DNA of 47,856 nt, from NCBI GenBank assembly GCA_946478755.1, contig CAMLDJ010000013.1, positions 1 to 47,856 on the forward strand. Reading direction: 5' to 3'. The position numbers and the translations under genes are program-made. How positions within the stretch are numbered: the first letter of the stretch is position 1; every line of letters begins with the position of its first letter. Of this stretch, positions 8,678-18,915 are shown piece by piece. The stretch comes from an uncultured Pedobacter sp. (GTDB lineage Bacteria; Bacteroidota; Bacteroidia; Sphingobacteriales; Sphingobacteriaceae). The notes below the pieces were generated by a model, which made no database searches, was not told the origin of the DNA, and was given only the letters and a program-made list of their open reading frames with translations.

Positions 8678-11600
8678 ATGGATGTTTTTTACAAAAAATT
8701 ATGGCAGGTAAGTGCAGTGCACTTATTTCTACTGCTGTTTTTTTGTTGCACCACTGCTTTTGCACAAACGCAGGTAGTGACGGGGAAAGTTGTGGATGCG
8801 GCAACAGGCGACCCGATTCCGGGCGCTACAGTTAAAGTGGTCAGTTCTAATATAGGCGTTTCGGCCGACGTGAATGGAAGTTTCACCCTTAATGTCCCTG
8901 TGGGCGCCTCGATACAGATTACTAGCGTTGGTTATAAAAATGTAGTATTGAAAGCGGAAACAGGCAGGCTGATGTTAGTCAAATTATCTTCTAGTACTGA
9001 ACTTGATGATGTTGTAGTAGTAGCATACGGTACTCAGAAAAAAGCAACGGTTACCGGTGCGATTTCTACCATCAATTCAAAAACATTTCAGGATCGTGGG
9101 CCTACCAATAACCCGATTGCCAACATCCAAGGACAGGTTCCAGGGGTTGTGGTAACCAGAACCTCTGCACAGCCAGGAAGGGAAAACTGGAATTTTCAGA
9201 TCAGGGGAGCAACCTCTATTAATAACCAGGATCCATTGATCATTCTTGATGGGGTAGCATTGAACAATAACAATGCATTAAATTCAATTAATCCAGATGA
9301 TATTGATAATGTATCAATTTTAAAGGATGCGGCAGCAGCTATTTATGGAGCAAGGGCGGCTTATGGTGTAGTACTGATTACGACCAAAAAAGGCAAGAGC
9401 GGACAGTTCGTGGTACAATATAGCCCGACAATTTCGCGTAAACTGATTGGTCTTCAGCCTGAAATGGCAAATATGGAGCAGTGGGCAAAAGGTTTAATTG
9501 AGGCCAAAATCAACGATAATTATGGCGTAATACCAGCAACAGATCTATGGTACCAAATGGCTAATTTTGCAATTGCGAACAACGGCAATGTGATTTTAGC
9601 TTCACAGATTCCCGGTTATAATGGATCGGCTATCACTCCCGGACTTTTTTATAACGGACTGCCCGTACCTACTTTTGGTGATGTAAAAGAGCTTAATTTT
9701 ACCGATACCAGAATGTCGGAAATCCTTTGGGGCGCAGCCACTTCTACACAGCATAACCTGAGCCTGGCAGGAGGAAACGAAAAAAATACCTTTCGTGCAT
9801 CGCTGGGCTATCTTAACGACGGCAGTCAGCTCCAGTTTGGAAATAATGGAAACCAGCGTTATAACCTTAGGTTGAACAATGGCTTCAGATTCAATGAAAA
9901 AGTTCAGTTGGAAACCAATGTCTCGCTTGAACAGAATAATATTCAACAACCAACATTATATACTACAGGTCCATACAGCGCACTGGGAAATGGTTTTCAG
10001 CCTGGAATCCCGGCATTTACACAATCTGGCAGACCTTACCAGTGGGGTGGTGTAATCAGTCCACCAGGATCATTAAGGGATGGTGGTGATAACCTGGAAA
10101 ATAATACCAGGATTTTATTAAACTCGACAATAAATTATAAACCTGTAAAACACCTTACCTTTTCGGGTACTGCAGGATATAACATGTGGTATCAGGATAA
10201 CAAGGTGCAGGCAAAAGCAGTACAGTTCTATTCCTATGATGACCGTTACCTGATCTCAACAACACCCAGTAGAGGTACAGCTGGTAATGTTACCGGAAAT
10301 GCCAATTATTTCAGGCAGACGGTTAACGATAAATATTATAACCTCATTGGTAAGGTAACCTATGAAAATACATTTGCGAAACACCATAATGTAACTGTCC
10401 TTGCGGGCGGATCATATGAAAGGGACGAATACAACATGTTCAATACCCGCACCTATAACCTGGGTAGTGACGATATCCCTTCGTTGAACCTTGGTCTCAG
10501 TAACGGAACTGCGGGTTTTGTTACCAACGATGAAGCTAGAAACCATTATGCCATTGGTTCGTACTTTGCCAAAGGTACTTATGATTATGATGGTAAATAT
10601 CTTTTCGAAGGCAGTGTAAGGTACGATGGTTCGTCTAAATTTATCGATGATAAACGCTGGAAAACTTTTTACAGTGCCCAAGTGGGTTATAGGCTCTCAG
10701 AGGAGGCTTTTATTAAGAAATTGGATGTGTTTTCTGATCTTAAAATCAGGGCATCATATGGCACTGCGGGTAACCAGGGAGGTATCGGGTTATATGACTA
10801 CCTTCAATCATTGAATGTAGGAAGCAGTGGTGTTCTATTGGGGCCGAACATCGCAACAGCAACTACCACCACAGGAAACCTGGTTTCCCTGAACAGGACA
10901 TGGGAGACTGTTGTTAACAAAAATCTTGGTCTTGATTTTGGACTTTTAAAAGGAAAATTGACAGGGACTTTCGAACTTTTCGAAAAACGCAACAAGAATA
11001 TGCTTATTAGCATAACCTATCCCGGAACGCTTGGAATCGGTGCACCGCAGTCAAACAACGGCGAGCTAAAAACATGGGGATGGGAGGGGATCGTGACCTG
11101 GAGGGATAAGATCGGAAGCGTAAATTATTCTGTTTCTGCCAACATTACCGATAGCCAGAACAAGATTATTTATCTGAACGGAGCACCGCTAATAAATGCT
11201 GGATACAATAGTGCAGTGGAAGGCTATTCACTTGGATCTTATTTTGGCCTCCAATATGCAGGGCGCCTTCAAACACAGGCCGAGGTTGATGCCTATAATA
11301 AATTTTATGCTCCTGGAGGGATTGTAAACGGGATAGGTATTCCGATTGCGAGCCCATTGACCAACCTTCCTGGACAGTTATCAGGCCTTCGGCCTGGAGA
11401 CAATTCGTTTGCAGATGTAAACGGTGATGGAAAACTGACAAATGGTACATCTACATCTAATATGGGTGACTTTGTTTACTTGGGAAGTGATATCCCACGG
11501 TATACATTCGGTTTAAACCTGAGTATGCAATGGAAAGGTTTTGATCTGACAACCATCTTTCAGGGAGTCGGAAAACGCACTATTTTCAGGTCAAATGGAA

Positions 11601-12001
11601 GCGCGAATAACTGGCGGATACCCTATCAGTCACTTAGCCAGGCTCAGGTTACTGCCTGGATAGGAAATACCTGGTCGCCTGAAAATACTGGTGCTTATTA
11701 CCCGAATCTTCATGCCAATACGACACTTAATGCCTACAATTATCAGGCATCTACCTGGTCAGTTGAGAATGGAGCTTACCTACGCCTGAAAAATGTTGTA
11801 GTGGGTTATACCCTTCCAAAAGTGCTAATGGCCAAATCACATCTTTTTAGCGGCCTTAGACTTTATGCTTCTGGAAGTGATTTGTGGGAAGTTAGCGGAA
11901 TCAAGGACGGTTGGGATCCGGAAGTTACGAGGACTACCGCAGGCAATGAGCGTTACCCTTTTTACCGTTATCTAACTTTTGGTGCCAACCTTACTTTTTA
12001 A
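8678..12001 (+). CDS. SusC/RagA-family TonB-dependent outer-membrane transporter
   Basis: ATG at 8678 is preferred (1107 residues) because it starts the signal peptide MDVFYKKLWQVSAVH...TTAFAQ; the open frame before it begins at a GTG and is hydrophilic. After the signal peptide comes a CarboxypepD_reg-like beta-sandwich (VTGKVVDAATGDPIPGATVKV, written as two adjoining pieces in the protein). The SusC signature DDVVVVAYGTQKKATVTGAIS follows, then a plug with IQGQVPGVVVTR, an IRGATSI motif, LIILDGV and an ILKDAAAAIYGARAAYGV segment, and a 22-strand-type barrel ending in NLTF. There is no STN domain, so sigma/anti-sigma signalling through this receptor is not expected. With the SusD 10 bp downstream it forms the outer-membrane import complex of the locus. 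Confidence 0.95.
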   Translation: MDVFYKKLWQVSAVHLFLLLFFCCTTAFAQTQVVTGKVVDAATGDPIPGATVKVVSSNIGVSADVNGSFTLNVPVGASIQITSVGYKNVVLKAETGRLMLVKLSSSTELDDVVVVAYGTQKKATVTGAISTINSKTFQDRGPTNNPIANIQGQVPGVVVTRTSAQPGRENWNFQIRGATSINNQDPLIILDGVALNNNNALNSINPDDIDNVSILKDAAAAIYGARAAYGVVLITTKKGKSGQFVVQYSPTISRKLIGLQPEMANMEQWAKGLIEAKINDNYGVIPATDLWYQMANFAIANNGNVILASQIPGYNGSAITPGLFYNGLPVPTFGDVKELNFTDTRMSEILWGAATSTQHNLSLAGGNEKNTFRASLGYLNDGSQLQFGNNGNQRYNLRLNNGFRFNEKVQLETNVSLEQNNIQQPTLYTTGPYSALGNGFQPGIPAFTQSGRPYQWGGVISPPGSLRDGGDNLENNTRILLNSTINYKPVKHLTFSGTAGYNMWYQDNKVQAKAVQFYSYDDRYLISTTPSRGTAGNVTGNANYFRQTVNDKYYNLIGKVTYENTFAKHHNVTVLAGGSYERDEYNMFNTRTYNLGSDDIPSLNLGLSNGTAGFVTNDEARNHYAIGSYFAKGTYDYDGKYLFEGSVRYDGSSKFIDDKRWKTFYSAQVGYRLSEEAFIKKLDVFSDLKIRASYGTAGNQGGIGLYDYLQSLNVGSSGVLLGPNIATATTTTGNLVSLNRTWETVVNKNLGLDFGLLKGKLTGTFELFEKRNKNMLISITYPGTLGIGAPQSNNGELKTWGWEGIVTWRDKIGSVNYSVSANITDSQNKIIYLNGAPLINAGYNSAVEGYSLGSYFGLQYAGRLQTQAEVDAYNKFYAPGGIVNGIGIPIASPLTNLPGQLSGLRPGDNSFADVNGDGKLTNGTSTSNMGDFVYLGSDIPRYTFGLNLSMQWKGFDLTTIFQGVGKRTIFRSNGSANNWRIPYQSLSQAQVTAWIGNTWSPENTGAYYPNLHANTTLNAYNYQASTWSVENGAYLRLKNVVVGYTLPKVLMAKSHLFSGLRLYASGSDLWEVSGIKDGWDPEVTRTTAGNERYPFYRYLTFGANLTF

Positions 12002-12011
12002 TAAAAAGGTC

Positions 12012-13820
12012 ATGAAAAATATAACATATAAAACAGTATTCTCCCTGGCGATGATTTTCCTGATGGCTGCATCGGGATGTAAAAAATCATTGGATCTCCT
12101 TCCTCTGGATCAACTTTCAGAGGTTGCATATTTTAAGAATGCAAATGATTTTAAAACTTTTGCCAACCAATATTATGGCTATCTGAGAAACTTTAATAAT
12201 TCCTTTGCCGATAACCCGCATTATGATGGCAGGGCCGATGTATTTGGTGGCGGTGGTGCCTTTGGCTCAGGTACTAACACCGTTCCTGTTACGGATGGAA
12301 ATTGGAATAGCAATTATACCCGGATCAGGGCCTGCAATTTTTTGCTTGAAAAAGCGGCAGCTTTTGCAGATAAAGCGAGTATAGCGCAATATGTTGCGGA
12401 GGCAAAATTTTTTAGGGCATACGCCTATTTCGACTTGCTACAGCTGTATGGCGGTGTTCCGCTTATTACAAAAACTTTGGATCTGGAATCGCCAGAACTT
12501 TATGGTGCAAGGGCGGCTAGAGAAGCAATAGCAGATCAAATTATTGCTGATCTGGAGGCAGCCATCCCTGATCTTCCGGTATCAATTACTTCAACCTCGA
12601 CCGATTTCGGACGGGTAAGCAAGACTGCTGCACAGGCTTTTTTAGGCCGTGTTGCACTTTATGAAGGAACCTGGCTTAAATTTAGGAATGGTGATGCCAC
12701 CAGGTTTAACAACCTCCTTGATAAATCGGCAGCTGCCTCCAATGCGGTAATTTTAAGTAACCAGTTTGCATTGTTCGGCACAGCAGCATCTAATGCATTA
12801 GGCGGAAATAGTACCGTTCTGGGAGATTCAGCACAGAAATACCTGTTTATCCTCGAAAATCCAAAATCCAATCCGGCTGGAGTAAATAAGTCGGCGAACC
12901 ATGAATATATCCTTTCTTATCGATACGATGATGTGATAAAAACGATTAATACGAACATCAGCAGGCAGGGAACGCAGATTGGCCCCCAACAGAAATTTGT
13001 AAATGCTTTTCTTTGCCAGGATGGATTACCTATCGAAAAATCTCCTCTTTTCCAAGGGTTTCAAACTTATGGTTCGCAGTTTGTCAACAGAGATAATAGG
13101 TTAAAGTATACCATAAGGGTATTAAACGGTTATTATTGGTATGGTAACGCCAACTTTAGGATTACCTGGTTGAACGATGCTGCCGATAATGCCAATTCTA
13201 CAGGTAAGGTTGTTCAGATAGGCGGCTATGTAAACCAAAAATGGGTTTCTGAACGCAATGTGCCAGATACGAAAGAATCTGAAGATTATCCTGTACTCAG
13301 GTATGCTGAGGTTTTATTGAACTATGCCGAAGCAGTATACGAAAGAAACGGGACCATTGGGGATGCCGATCTGGATAAATCTCTAAATCTTGTACGCCTG
13401 CGCGCCAACAAGACAATGCCTAAACTTTCGAACGCGTTTGTGGCTACGAATGGGCTTGATTTTCGCACCGAAATCAGAAGAGAACGTTTTACCGAGCTTT
13501 ATTACGAGAACTTCAGGTTTGATGATATCAAGAGATGGCATAGTGCAGGAACCGATCTGGTAACCAATGTTGGTGGATCAGCTTATGGAAATGCTGCTGG
13601 ATTTGTTAGTCCATGGCCAGTTTCCATTAGATTTACCGGAACGCAGGCTCAGTTAGGGCCAAACCAGTTAGCAACTGTGCCAACAAACGCTAAAGACGCC
13701 AATGGAAATTTGATTTTAGACAATACAGCCCGTACTTTTTCCGAACGGAATTATTTATATCCCATTCCTACACAGCAGTTAACCTTAAATCCAGCCCTGA
13801 TCCAGAATCCAGGATGGTAA
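12012..13820 (+). CDS. SusD/RagB-family surface glycan-binding lipoprotein
   Basis: Start at ATG 12012, 10 bp after the SusC stop (602 residues). The first 23 residues are a lipoprotein signal with lipobox AASGC and Cys23 as the lipidated residue, followed by KKSLDLLP as in typical SusD proteins. The helical TPR-like scaffold is marked by YVAEAKFFRAYAYFDLLQLYG near residue 130 and by the late motif RRERFTELYYENFRFDDIKRW. The C-terminus NPGW is the usual SusD ending. The protein caps the SusC channel and binds oligosaccharide at the cell surface. A terminator follows at once, so the SusCD pair ends a transcript here. Glycan specificity cannot be read from the sequence. Confidence 0.95.
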   Translation: MKNITYKTVFSLAMIFLMAASGCKKSLDLLPLDQLSEVAYFKNANDFKTFANQYYGYLRNFNNSFADNPHYDGRADVFGGGGAFGSGTNTVPVTDGNWNSNYTRIRACNFLLEKAAAFADKASIAQYVAEAKFFRAYAYFDLLQLYGGVPLITKTLDLESPELYGARAAREAIADQIIADLEAAIPDLPVSITSTSTDFGRVSKTAAQAFLGRVALYEGTWLKFRNGDATRFNNLLDKSAAASNAVILSNQFALFGTAASNALGGNSTVLGDSAQKYLFILENPKSNPAGVNKSANHEYILSYRYDDVIKTINTNISRQGTQIGPQQKFVNAFLCQDGLPIEKSPLFQGFQTYGSQFVNRDNRLKYTIRVLNGYYWYGNANFRITWLNDAADNANSTGKVVQIGGYVNQKWVSERNVPDTKESEDYPVLRYAEVLLNYAEAVYERNGTIGDADLDKSLNLVRLRANKTMPKLSNAFVATNGLDFRTEIRRERFTELYYENFRFDDIKRWHSAGTDLVTNVGGSAYGNAAGFVSPWPVSIRFTGTQAQLGPNQLATVPTNAKDANGNLILDNTARTFSERNYLYPIPTQQLTLNPALIQNPGW

Positions 13821-13845
13821 TTTTTTAGATTTTAGTTCTTTATCT

Positions 13846-13876
13846 ACCCAGTTGCCGAATGGTGGCTGGGTTTTTA
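13846..13876 (+). terminator. Rho-independent terminator after SusD
   Basis: ACCCAG (13846-13851) pairs with CTGGGT (13866-13871). The stem extends inward by C-G and wobble pairs to a GAAT loop (13857-13860), and TTTTTAT follows. It lies 26 bp after the SusD stop. Confidence 0.75.
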
Positions 13877-14044
13877 TGCTTTAAAATTTTTGAGAAAAGG
13901 CTGGATTTTATCAATATACCAATAGCTTATTCAACCTGGCTATAGCTAGCCATTTAGTTTTTGGCGACAGCGTATGAATTAAGCTCAAATATGTCCCTAT
14001 TGTAATAATGTTTCATTATTTTAGTAACCAACAATTGCAAAACT

Positions 14045-17000
14045 GTGCGAAGAATATTGCTGATCTTTCTTTTCCTATATGCCGGTCTGTGTGTCGCCTC
14101 ACAGCGAGATTCGCTCAGTGTACGCCATCTGGAAATAGAAGATGGGCTGTCCAATAATTATATCCGCTGTGTTTATCAGGACAGAAAAGGATTTTTCTGG
14201 TTTGGTAGCAGGGATGGCCTCAACCGTTATGATGGATATGGTTTCAAGGTGTTCAGGAATGAAATCGGTAATAAAACTTCCCTTATTCATAATATTATAC
14301 ATGCAATTAACAGTGATACAGATAATAACATATGGATCGGGACCAGGCAGGGCTTAAGCATCTATAATGATAAAAAAGGCATCTTTACCGAAGGCTCATG
14401 GCATGACCCTATAAAAGGGACAGATTTACCGATTACAAAAGTAATCAGAGATCTTGTACCTGGTATAAACAATACCATGCTCGTCGCGACCGAAGGAATT
14501 GGGCTGTTGAGGTTCGGCAAAGGGAAGACTGTAGGCGAGCAGATTCCCCTTTTGATAAATGGTAGGCGCACTTTTTCCTATGGTGTGCAATCCGTCAGGC
14601 TGGATGATAAGGGAAAAGAGTGGGTGTTTGTACAAAATCTCGGACTTTATTATTTTGAACCAAAAGTGCGGGCACTGGTACTGGCTAGCGCTGATGTTGT
14701 TCTTGCGCTCTCTTTGGGGGTAAGTGGCGGACAGGTGTATATTGGCACCTATAACGGTCTGTATCACTATGACCCAGTCAGAAGGAAAAATACGGCCATT
14801 ACCGGCAGTGGAATCGAAGGGAAGTCAATTCTTGCTATCGCCCCTGACAGCCATAATATTCTTTATCTGGGAACAAATGGAGATGGAGTGTTCCGTTATG
14901 ATCCGGCAAGTGGAGGCGTGCAGCTGTTGGGTAATGAAATCAATAACGGTCTGACTGGTGAACAGATCTACTCCATATTTATCGATAAAAACGATAGAAA
15001 ATGGATAGGAACTTATTCAGGAGGGGTAACCATTCTTGATCCGGTAAAAAAAATATTCCAGACCTGGGCGCACAATCCACAGGGAAATTCTATTCCCGGA
15101 AACTCAATATCAGCGTTTTTAGCTCCAAAAGATGGAAAACTTTATATCGGCACCGATGGTACCGGGCTTAGCATCTGGGATAGGAAGTTAAACCAATTCA
15201 CCAATTATAAGCATGCTGCAGACCCTAACACGATATCCAGTAATTTTATTTCATCAATGGTTTCCGACAGTCATGGGGATATCTGGATCGGAACCTTTAC
15301 GGAAGGTGCCAACCGTTTCGATCCAAAGACAAGGAAATTTACCAGGTATAAAATCGTAGATCCGCAGACTGGGGTTGAAAGCAAGGTCGCTTTTACGGTA
15401 TTTGAGGATCAGGACCATGATATCTGGGCGGGAACCCTTAGGCGGGGAAGCCTTCTTGGAGGGCTTTATCGCTTTAACCGCGGTTTGGATAAGTTTGAAC
15501 TTTTCGATCAGAAACTGGGTGATCTGTTTACAATGATGCAGGCCGGGGATGGCCAAATTTGGGCAGGCAATCTTGATCAGTTGATCCAGGTTGATAAAAA
15601 AGGAAAAAAACACAGGTTTTATAATCTTGGCTACACCGTTCGGGTGATATTTGAAGATAAAAAAGGACTGCTCTGGATAGGGACTGAAGGTGGTGGACTC
15701 ATCATTTTTGATCCTTTTAAAAGAAAGGTGGTATCGAGGTTAACCACTGCCAACGGCCTTTGTAATAATTCAGTACTGAGCCTGATCCCTGATAACCAGG
15801 GAAATCTCTGGATGAGTACCTATTTCGGAGTATCGTGCTATAACTTTGATCAACGTACCTTCAGAAGTTTTTATCAGAGTGACGGCCTGCAGAGCAACCA
15901 GTTCCAGATCAATGCGGGAATCAAACTTGGTACGGGGGAAATCGTTTTCGGGGGCATAAAAGGGTTTAGTCTTTTCGATCCGCGGGAAATTATTCCACAC
16001 AGCCAGATGCCGAGCCTGTTTCTTACCGGAATAACCATTAATAATACGCCGCTGGAAGAAAACCTGAAACTGATTGTGGATGAAGATAAGATTGCCATCA
16101 GGGAAATAGAGGTGCCTTATGATCAGGCAGTATTTACCTTTTCGTTTACTGCACTCGAATTTTCATCCCCAGAGAAGATTTTCTATAAATATTTTATGGA
16201 TGGCTGGGACAGGGGGTGGACAAATTCGGGAAAGGACAGAAAAGCAACCTATACGCATATTTCTGAAGGAAGTTATATATTTCGGGTAAAGAGTACAAAT
16301 ACGGAAGGGATGTGGGGACGCAATGAAATTACCCTGAAGATTAGAATACTTCCACCATGGTACAGAACTTGGTGGGCCTACCTGGGATATATCGCCATCA
16401 TCTCTTCAGTTATCTATGTATATCTTAGATATCGGTCGGCACAGACCCGTTTAAAATATGAAGTTCAGATTGTAAACCTTGAATCCCAAAGGAAAAAAGC
16501 TGAATATGATACGCAGGTAGCCCTGCATAATATGGAACGTTTGGCGCATGACAAAGAGAGGCTCATCAATGAGCAGGAAAAAGCACTTGCCGAGAAGCGC
16601 ATGTCGTTCTTTACCAATATATCTCATGAGTTCCGTTCTCCACTTTCCCTGATTATTAATCCGATTAATGACCTGATCAAAAACAGTAGTGTGGAAGGTA
16701 AGGAAAATGCGGAGCTCAGCATGATCCAGCGAAATGCCAAAAGGATGCTGTCGCTGGTAGATCAGCTGCTGCTCTTCAGAAAAGCAGAAGAAGGTTTTGA
16801 GCACATTAAAGCTACTAAGCTTGATCTTGAAAAGCTATCCAGAGAGGTTTTTTATTGCTTTGTTCAACAGGCCTCGGCCAAGGAGATCGATTATAGGTTT
16901 GAAAGCACTGCTGTTGATAAGGAAGCTTATGCCGATAGGATAAAGATCGAAATTGTGCTGTTTAACCTGATTTCCAATGCCCTGAAATATACGCCAAAAG

Positions 17001-18190
17001 GAGGAGAAATAGTGATAAGCTTAACCGAAGAGGATCAAAGTCTTTTGATCACCGTCCAGGATTCTGGTCCCGGCATTCCTGATACCGCAGGGGAAAAGAT
17101 TTTTGACCGTTTTTATCAGGCAGAAAGAAAAGACGGGAACCATAAAGCTGGCTTTGGGATCGGGCTCTATCTGGCAAGACAGTTTATGGAAGCACATTCT
17201 GGCCATATTTCTTATAAAAATAGGGCCGAAGGTGGATGTGTATTCAATATCTGTCTCCTAAAAGGAAAAGAACATCTTGTTGGGCAGATCATTGAAGAAG
17301 AACAGGAAGGCTCAGAAGCGCTTTTTAATGAAATGTATGCTGCTGCACTTCCTGAATCTGCAGCGCAAAATAATATCAGTCTGGATGTAAACCTGGTTAG
17401 CGATAGACAGTCTATTCTGGTTGTTGATGACGAAAGGGATATCCGTCAGTATATTTCCAGTCTTTTCTCTGGCATTTATACTGTTTACCAGGCAGAAAAT
17501 GGCGAACAGGGACTTCAGCTCGCGGCGGAAAAACTTCCAGACCTCATCATTACAGATTTCAAAATGCAAGGAATAGATGGGATAGAATTCTGTCAGATGA
17601 TCAAATCCAATCCTACGCTTTCCTATATCCCCGTCATTCTATTAACGGCAAGTTCATCTCAGGAAGTGAAGCTGAAAAGTGTACATGGTGGTGCTGATGA
17701 CTATATTAACAAACCCTTCGAACGCGAATACCTCATTGCCAGGGTAGCCAATCTGCTGCGTAACAGGAATAATCTCCAAAACTATTTCTATAACGAAATT
17801 ACCCTTAAAAGTAATGCTGTGGTGGTATCTGAAGAGTACAAGAAATTTTTGGATACCTGTATCCTGGTTGTTGAAAATCACCTTACCGATTCCGACTTTG
17901 GCATAAAGGCGCTTGCCGATGAGATAGGAATGAGCCACTCCAATTTGTATAAACGTGTGAAAAGCATTTCAGGACAATCGGTGAATTCCTTCATCCGCTT
18001 CATCCGTTTGAGGAAGGCTGCAGAGCTGATGATCAACTCAGACCATAATGTAACCGAGGTAGCTTTCCGTTCGGGATTTAATGATGCCAAATATTTCGGC
18101 AAACAGTTCTCAAAACTTTTTGGAGCAACCCCCTCTGAATTTATCAGAAAACACAGGAAGACTTTCAATAAAAGGTATAAAATGAAATAG
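14045..18190 (+). CDS. Hybrid two-component system sensor/regulator (HTCS)
   Basis: The 1381-residue protein joins sensor, kinase and transcription factor in one chain. A signal peptide (1-19) is followed by a large periplasmic propeller (about 20-690) with recurring motifs such as FWFGSRDGLNRYDG, IWIGTRQGLSIYN and WIGTEGGGLIIFDP. Next come a Y_Y_Y domain (about 699-760), one membrane span (about 776-797) and a coiled-coil stretch. The kinase core has HisKA with His861 in SHEFRSP, and a HATPase with NLISNALKYTP, DSGPGIP and GFGIGLYLARQ. The receiver has Asp1128/1129 and acceptor Asp1171. A C-terminal AraC-type HTH (about 1285-1378) follows. HTCS proteins sense a specific oligosaccharide in the periplasm and activate the cognate SusCD locus. 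The start is GTG 14045; no in-frame ATG lies between it and the upstream stop at 14006. It probably controls the adjacent SusCD pair and enzyme genes. Confidence 0.95.
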   Translation: MRRILLIFLFLYAGLCVASQRDSLSVRHLEIEDGLSNNYIRCVYQDRKGFFWFGSRDGLNRYDGYGFKVFRNEIGNKTSLIHNIIHAINSDTDNNIWIGTRQGLSIYNDKKGIFTEGSWHDPIKGTDLPITKVIRDLVPGINNTMLVATEGIGLLRFGKGKTVGEQIPLLINGRRTFSYGVQSVRLDDKGKEWVFVQNLGLYYFEPKVRALVLASADVVLALSLGVSGGQVYIGTYNGLYHYDPVRRKNTAITGSGIEGKSILAIAPDSHNILYLGTNGDGVFRYDPASGGVQLLGNEINNGLTGEQIYSIFIDKNDRKWIGTYSGGVTILDPVKKIFQTWAHNPQGNSIPGNSISAFLAPKDGKLYIGTDGTGLSIWDRKLNQFTNYKHAADPNTISSNFISSMVSDSHGDIWIGTFTEGANRFDPKTRKFTRYKIVDPQTGVESKVAFTVFEDQDHDIWAGTLRRGSLLGGLYRFNRGLDKFELFDQKLGDLFTMMQAGDGQIWAGNLDQLIQVDKKGKKHRFYNLGYTVRVIFEDKKGLLWIGTEGGGLIIFDPFKRKVVSRLTTANGLCNNSVLSLIPDNQGNLWMSTYFGVSCYNFDQRTFRSFYQSDGLQSNQFQINAGIKLGTGEIVFGGIKGFSLFDPREIIPHSQMPSLFLTGITINNTPLEENLKLIVDEDKIAIREIEVPYDQAVFTFSFTALEFSSPEKIFYKYFMDGWDRGWTNSGKDRKATYTHISEGSYIFRVKSTNTEGMWGRNEITLKIRILPPWYRTWWAYLGYIAIISSVIYVYLRYRSAQTRLKYEVQIVNLESQRKKAEYDTQVALHNMERLAHDKERLINEQEKALAEKRMSFFTNISHEFRSPLSLIINPINDLIKNSSVEGKENAELSMIQRNAKRMLSLVDQLLLFRKAEEGFEHIKATKLDLEKLSREVFYCFVQQASAKEIDYRFESTAVDKEAYADRIKIEIVLFNLISNALKYTPKGGEIVISLTEEDQSLLITVQDSGPGIPDTAGEKIFDRFYQAERKDGNHKAGFGIGLYLARQFMEAHSGHISYKNRAEGGCVFNICLLKGKEHLVGQIIEEEQEGSEALFNEMYAAALPESAAQNNISLDVNLVSDRQSILVVDDERDIRQYISSLFSGIYTVYQAENGEQGLQLAAEKLPDLIITDFKMQGIDGIEFCQMIKSNPTLSYIPVILLTASSSQEVKLKSVHGGADDYINKPFEREYLIARVANLLRNRNNLQNYFYNEITLKSNAVVVSEEYKKFLDTCILVVENHLTDSDFGIKALADEIGMSHSNLYKRVKSISGQSVNSFIRFIRLRKAAELMINSDHNVTEVAFRSGFNDAKYFGKQFSKLFGATPSEFIRKHRKTFNKRYKMK

Positions 18191-18343
18191 ATATGTTTCA
18201 TCATACTGCCGATTTTAAGGGTAAAATGGCTTTTTAGGTATTGCTAAAGCGGTTTGGCGAAAATACACTCCTATTTTACGAATTTATACCCATCATTTTT
18301 TTTAGCTCGTACCATCTTCGTATCAACCAAATATTGATATGTT

Positions 18344-18907
18344 ATGATGACTGAGAAATTGATTGCACTATGGGAAGGAACACTAAGGGGAAATGAGCGC
18401 GATTATGCACAATTGCATGCAAAACTTTATCCAAAGCTTTTCGTTTTTACCACCAGGATGTTAGATGATGATGACCTGGTAAATGATCTTTTACAAGACC
18501 TTTTTATTAAGTTCTGGGAGAACAGAGAAAAAATCGGAACGATCAGGAATGTGGAGGCCTACTTTTATAGATCTGCCAGGTCGATCGTACTTAACCACAT
18601 CCGTCTCACCAAACACCGCGAAACTAAGCTGACCTTAATGCCCGCTCCAAGCTTAGTCTTCTCGGCAGAGGAGATCATGGTATCTAATGAATCAGATTCG
18701 TTGATGAAGCAACAGATGGTAACAGCACTCAATTCGCTTCCTGCCAAACAGCGGGAAATACTCACCATGCGTTTTTATGATGAGCTTAGCTATCCACAGA
18801 TTGCCGATATTCTTAAGATCCGTTATCAGTCAGTAATAAACCATGTTTATCGTGCGGTACAAACGCTTCGGCAGGTCTCAGACCTTTCATCCGTTTATGC
18901 AGCTTAG
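18344..18907 (+). CDS. ECF-type RNA polymerase sigma-70 factor, no adjacent anti-sigma
   Basis: The 187-residue protein has a sigma region 2 (LYPKLFVFTTRMLDDDDLVNDL with LLQDLFIKFWENREKI, residues about 28-65) and a sigma region 4 HTH (LPAKQREILTMRFYDELSYP through YQSVINHVYRAVQTLRQ, about 130-178). It matches the sphingobacterial ECF group usually found with FecR anti-sigma factors and STN-containing SusC receptors. Here no FecR gene is adjacent and the SusC proteins in the window have no STN domain, so its control is unclear. Its stop lies 8 bp before the next GH43 gene, implying co-transcription with downstream enzyme genes. A second ATG directly follows the first. Targets are unknown; enzyme genes in this cluster are the obvious candidates. 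Confidence 0.88.
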   Translation: MMTEKLIALWEGTLRGNERDYAQLHAKLYPKLFVFTTRMLDDDDLVNDLLQDLFIKFWENREKIGTIRNVEAYFYRSARSIVLNHIRLTKHRETKLTLMPAPSLVFSAEEIMVSNESDSLMKQQMVTALNSLPAKQREILTMRFYDELSYPQIADILKIRYQSVINHVYRAVQTLRQVSDLSSVYAA

Positions 18908-18915
18908 TAAAAAAA

